Of a DNA stretch of 13,870 nt, positions 6,944 through 13,870 are shown piece after piece. Every line of letters begins with the position of its first letter. The first letter of the stretch is position 1. Under the pieces are notes generated by a model. That model worked only from the letters and a program-made list of their open reading frames with translations, did no database searches and was not told where the DNA came from. Origin of the DNA: XN24 sp047921395 (GTDB taxonomy: Bacteria > Pseudomonadota > Gammaproteobacteria > Steroidobacterales > XN24); contig JBLRWH010000066.1 of assembly GCA_047921395.1 (NCBI GenBank), positions 1 through 13,870 of the forward strand, given 5' to 3'. Both the position numbers and the translations under genes were made by a program.

Positions 6944-8404
6944 TCACTGGACGCCGCCCATGCACAGGTACTTGATCTCGAGGTAGTCCTCGATGCCGTA
7001 TTTCGAGCCCTCGCGGCCGAGCCCGGAGGACTTCATGCCGCCGAAGGGCGCCACCTCAGTGGATATGATCCCGGTATTGATGCCCACGATGCCGTACTCC
7101 AGCGCCTCGGCGACGCGCCACACCCGGTTCATGCCGCCGGCGTAGAAATAGGCCGCCAGGCCGCAGTCGGTATCGTTCGCCATGCGGATCGCCTCGGCCT
7201 CGTCCTTGAAGCGGAACAAGGGCGCGACCGGGCCAAAGGTCTCCTCGCGGGCGATCTTCATCCCGGGCGTGACGTCGGCCAGCACGGTGGGCTCGAAGAA
7301 GCTTCCCCCGAGCGGATGGCGGTGGCCGCCGAGCAGCACGCGGGCGCCGCCCGCCAGCGCATCCGCGATGTGCTCCTCGACCTTCTCGACGGCCTTCATG
7401 TCGATCAGCGGGCCTTGCGTGACGCCGTCCTCGAGGCCGTTGCCGACTTTCAGCCGCCTGACCGCCACCGCGAGTTTCTCGGCGAACGCATCGTAGACCG
7501 CATCCTGCACGAGGAGTCGGTTGGCGCACACACAGGTCTGGCCCGTGTTGCGATACTTCGAGGCGATCGCGCCCTCGACCGCGGCGTCCAGGTCGGCATC
7601 GTCGAACACGATGAAGGGCGCGTTCCCCCCGAGTTCCAGCGACATCTTCTTGACCGTCGCCGCGCACTGCCTGGCCAGCGTGATGCCGACCTCGGTTGAG
7701 CCCGTGAACGTCAGCTTTCGCACCAGCGGGTTCCCGGTCAGTTCCCCGCCGATCTCGCGCGCCCCCCCGGTCACGACGCTGAACACGCCGGCCGGAATCC
7801 CGGCCTGCTCCCCGAGCGCCGCCAGGGCCAGGGCAGAGTAGGGCGTCTGGCTGGCGGGCTTGAGCACCATCGTGCAGCCGGCCGCCAGTGCAGGGCCCGC
7901 CTTGCGCGTGATCATCGCCAGCGGGAAGTTCCAGGGCGTGATCGCAGCGCACACCCCCACGGGCTCCCTGGTCACCACGATGCGCTTGTCCGGCTGGTGC
8001 GCCGGGATCGTGTCGCCATAGATGCGCTTGCCTTCCTCGGCGAACCACTCGATGAACGAGGCGGCATACAGCACCTCGCCGCGCGCCTCCGTCAGCGGCT
8101 TGCCCTGTTCCGAGGTCATCAGGACCGCGAGGTCCTCCTGGTGTTCCAGGACCAGCTCGAACCAGCGGCGCAGGATGCGGGCGCGGGCGCCCGCCGTTAG
8201 CGCCCGCCAGCCCGGCCATGCGTCGTTGGCGGCCTCGATCGCGCGCCGGGTCTCGCCGGCGCCCATATCCGGAACCGTGCCGAGGGTTTCACCGTTCGCC
8301 GGGTTGCGAATCGCCAGCGTGGCGCCGGAATCGGCGTCGAGCCACTCGCCCGCCACGAGGCAGCGCGAACGGAACAGGTCCGGGTTCTGGAGTCGTAGTG
8401 TCAT
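6944..8404 (-). CDS. gabD: Succinate-semialdehyde dehydrogenase
   Basis: Cytoplasmic aldehyde dehydrogenase of 486 residues oxidising succinate semialdehyde to succinate, the step after GabT. Landmarks: oxyanion-hole asparagine N159 in TPWNF, cofactor-contact segment LKPAS (K182, S185), FTGSTEVG, general base E257 in LELGG, and catalytic C291 in NTGQTCVCANR. The CVC pair, and K182/S185 matching residues linked with NADP preference in E. coli GabD, support the GabD type over general aldehyde dehydrogenases. The start is ATG 8404, with GGGGAC about 8 bases upstream and a normal family N-terminus; the frame stays open further upstream but without related sequence. First gene of the gabD-gabT operon. 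No GABA permease or regulator gene is seen in the window. Confidence 0.94.
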   Translation of the reverse strand: MTLRLQNPDLFRSRCLVAGEWLDADSGATLAIRNPANGETLGTVPDMGAGETRRAIEAANDAWPGWRALTAGARARILRRWFELVLEHQEDLAVLMTSEQGKPLTEARGEVLYAASFIEWFAEEGKRIYGDTIPAHQPDKRIVVTREPVGVCAAITPWNFPLAMITRKAGPALAAGCTMVLKPASQTPYSALALAALGEQAGIPAGVFSVVTGGAREIGGELTGNPLVRKLTFTGSTEVGITLARQCAATVKKMSLELGGNAPFIVFDDADLDAAVEGAIASKYRNTGQTCVCANRLLVQDAVYDAFAEKLAVAVRRLKVGNGLEDGVTQGPLIDMKAVEKVEEHIADALAGGARVLLGGHRHPLGGSFFEPTVLADVTPGMKIAREETFGPVAPLFRFKDEAEAIRMANDTDCGLAAYFYAGGMNRVWRVAEALEYGIVGINTGIISTEVAPFGGMKSSGLGREGSKYGIEDYLEIKYLCMGGVQ

Positions 8405-8478
8405 GTCGATCGTCCCCGTGAGTTGAAACGCGCGGGCCTTGCCTGTTTGTGCCCCGTGCGATGTGTCGACGAGAGGCC

Positions 8479-8484
8479 ATTCTA
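8479..8484 (-). promoter_or_regulatory. gabD: Possible -10 box of gabD-gabT promoter
   Basis: TAGAAT on the minus strand matches 5 of 6 bases of the sigma70 -10 consensus, about 75 bases upstream of the gabD start. The -35 position (around 8502-8507) does not match consensus, which would fit an activator-dependent promoter. Weak on its own. Confidence 0.28.
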
Positions 8485-8506
8485 GCGACAAATCCGCGGT
8501 GCGGCG

Positions 8507-8518
8507 TGTCGATCGACA
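8507..8518. promoter_or_regulatory. 12-bp perfect palindrome, candidate operator
   Basis: TGTCGATCGACA is a perfect palindrome in the 243-base interval between gabD and the divergent SpvB/RHS gene. TGTCGA also occurs at 8464-8469 and at 8404-8409, the latter overlapping the gabD start. The palindrome would lie near the -35 position of the possible gabD promoter, a plausible regulator site. No regulator is identified and no experimental link is known to me. Confidence 0.3.
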
Positions 8519-8540
8519 ACGCGTCTGGCAGGCGGCGGCT

Positions 8541-8579
8541 GGGCAGGTGGACCGGCCGCGATTACCGCGCAATCTGCCC
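8541..8579 (+). promoter_or_regulatory. Possible leader stem of the SpvB/RHS gene
   Basis: GGGCAG (8541-8546) can pair with CTGCCC (8574-8579), and the loop holds a smaller GCG/CGC pairing. It lies about 70-105 bases upstream of the SpvB/RHS start and would be in its leader if transcription begins upstream. There is no T-run, so it is not a terminator. It may be chance in GC-rich DNA. Confidence 0.15.
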
Positions 8580-8647
8580 TGAAATCGAGGCTGGGCTTGC
8601 TCGCCCGGATGCGCTTTCCTGTCTGCTCGTTCAGGGAGGAACGCGCG

Positions 8648-13870
<5,223 letters not shown>

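Noticed and set aside
5653..6975. 440-codon open frame on the plus strand
   Set aside because: It is antisense to gabT, which matches the aminotransferase family from end to end.

Overview
The window is GC-rich, densely packed bacterial DNA with Shine-Dalgarno-led genes, overlapping or closely spaced genes and little intergenic space. The gene content (BCCT osmolyte carrier, GabT/GabD close to the enterobacterial enzymes, UPF0324 protein, SpvB/RHS giant protein) suggests a proteobacterium, most likely a GC-rich gammaproteobacterium that meets osmotic stress. This is inference; no rRNA or other marker gene is present.

Layout. 1-57: non-coding edge, possibly the end of an insertion sequence. 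58-2168 (minus): a universal-stress-protein gene followed by a BCCT transporter gene, read as one unit. 2393-3106 (minus): a DUF1499 membrane protein, divergent from 3245-3946 (plus), a two-domain cupin. 3943-4455 (minus): an exported DUF442-type phosphatase-like protein, convergent with the cupin and sharing a CTAG across both stop codons. 4532-5587 (plus): a UPF0324/YeiH membrane protein, which again ends in a CTAG shared with the next minus-strand gene. 5584-8404 (minus): a gabD-gabT operon. 8648 to the right edge (plus): a very large exported SpvB/FG-GAP/RHS-repeat protein whose 3' end lies outside the window.

How the genes fit together. gabD and gabT form a complete pathway from GABA to succinate: the transaminase makes succinate semialdehyde and the dehydrogenase oxidises it. 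The Usp-BCCT pair looks like an osmolyte uptake unit with its own small regulator. The cupin, DUF1499, phosphatase-like and UPF0324 genes are single-gene units in alternating orientation with no evident shared pathway.

The most unusual object is the gene starting at 8648. It has a Sec signal peptide, an SpvB N-terminal domain, seven calcium-loop FG-GAP motifs with a 15-glycine run between the fourth and fifth, TcdB-middle-like motifs and a long array of YD repeats. It is open for 1741 codons to the window end, so any C-terminal toxin or effector domain and any immunity gene are not visible. No RNA genes, CRISPR arrays or complete mobile elements were seen, and no gene-free stretch exceeds 300 bases.
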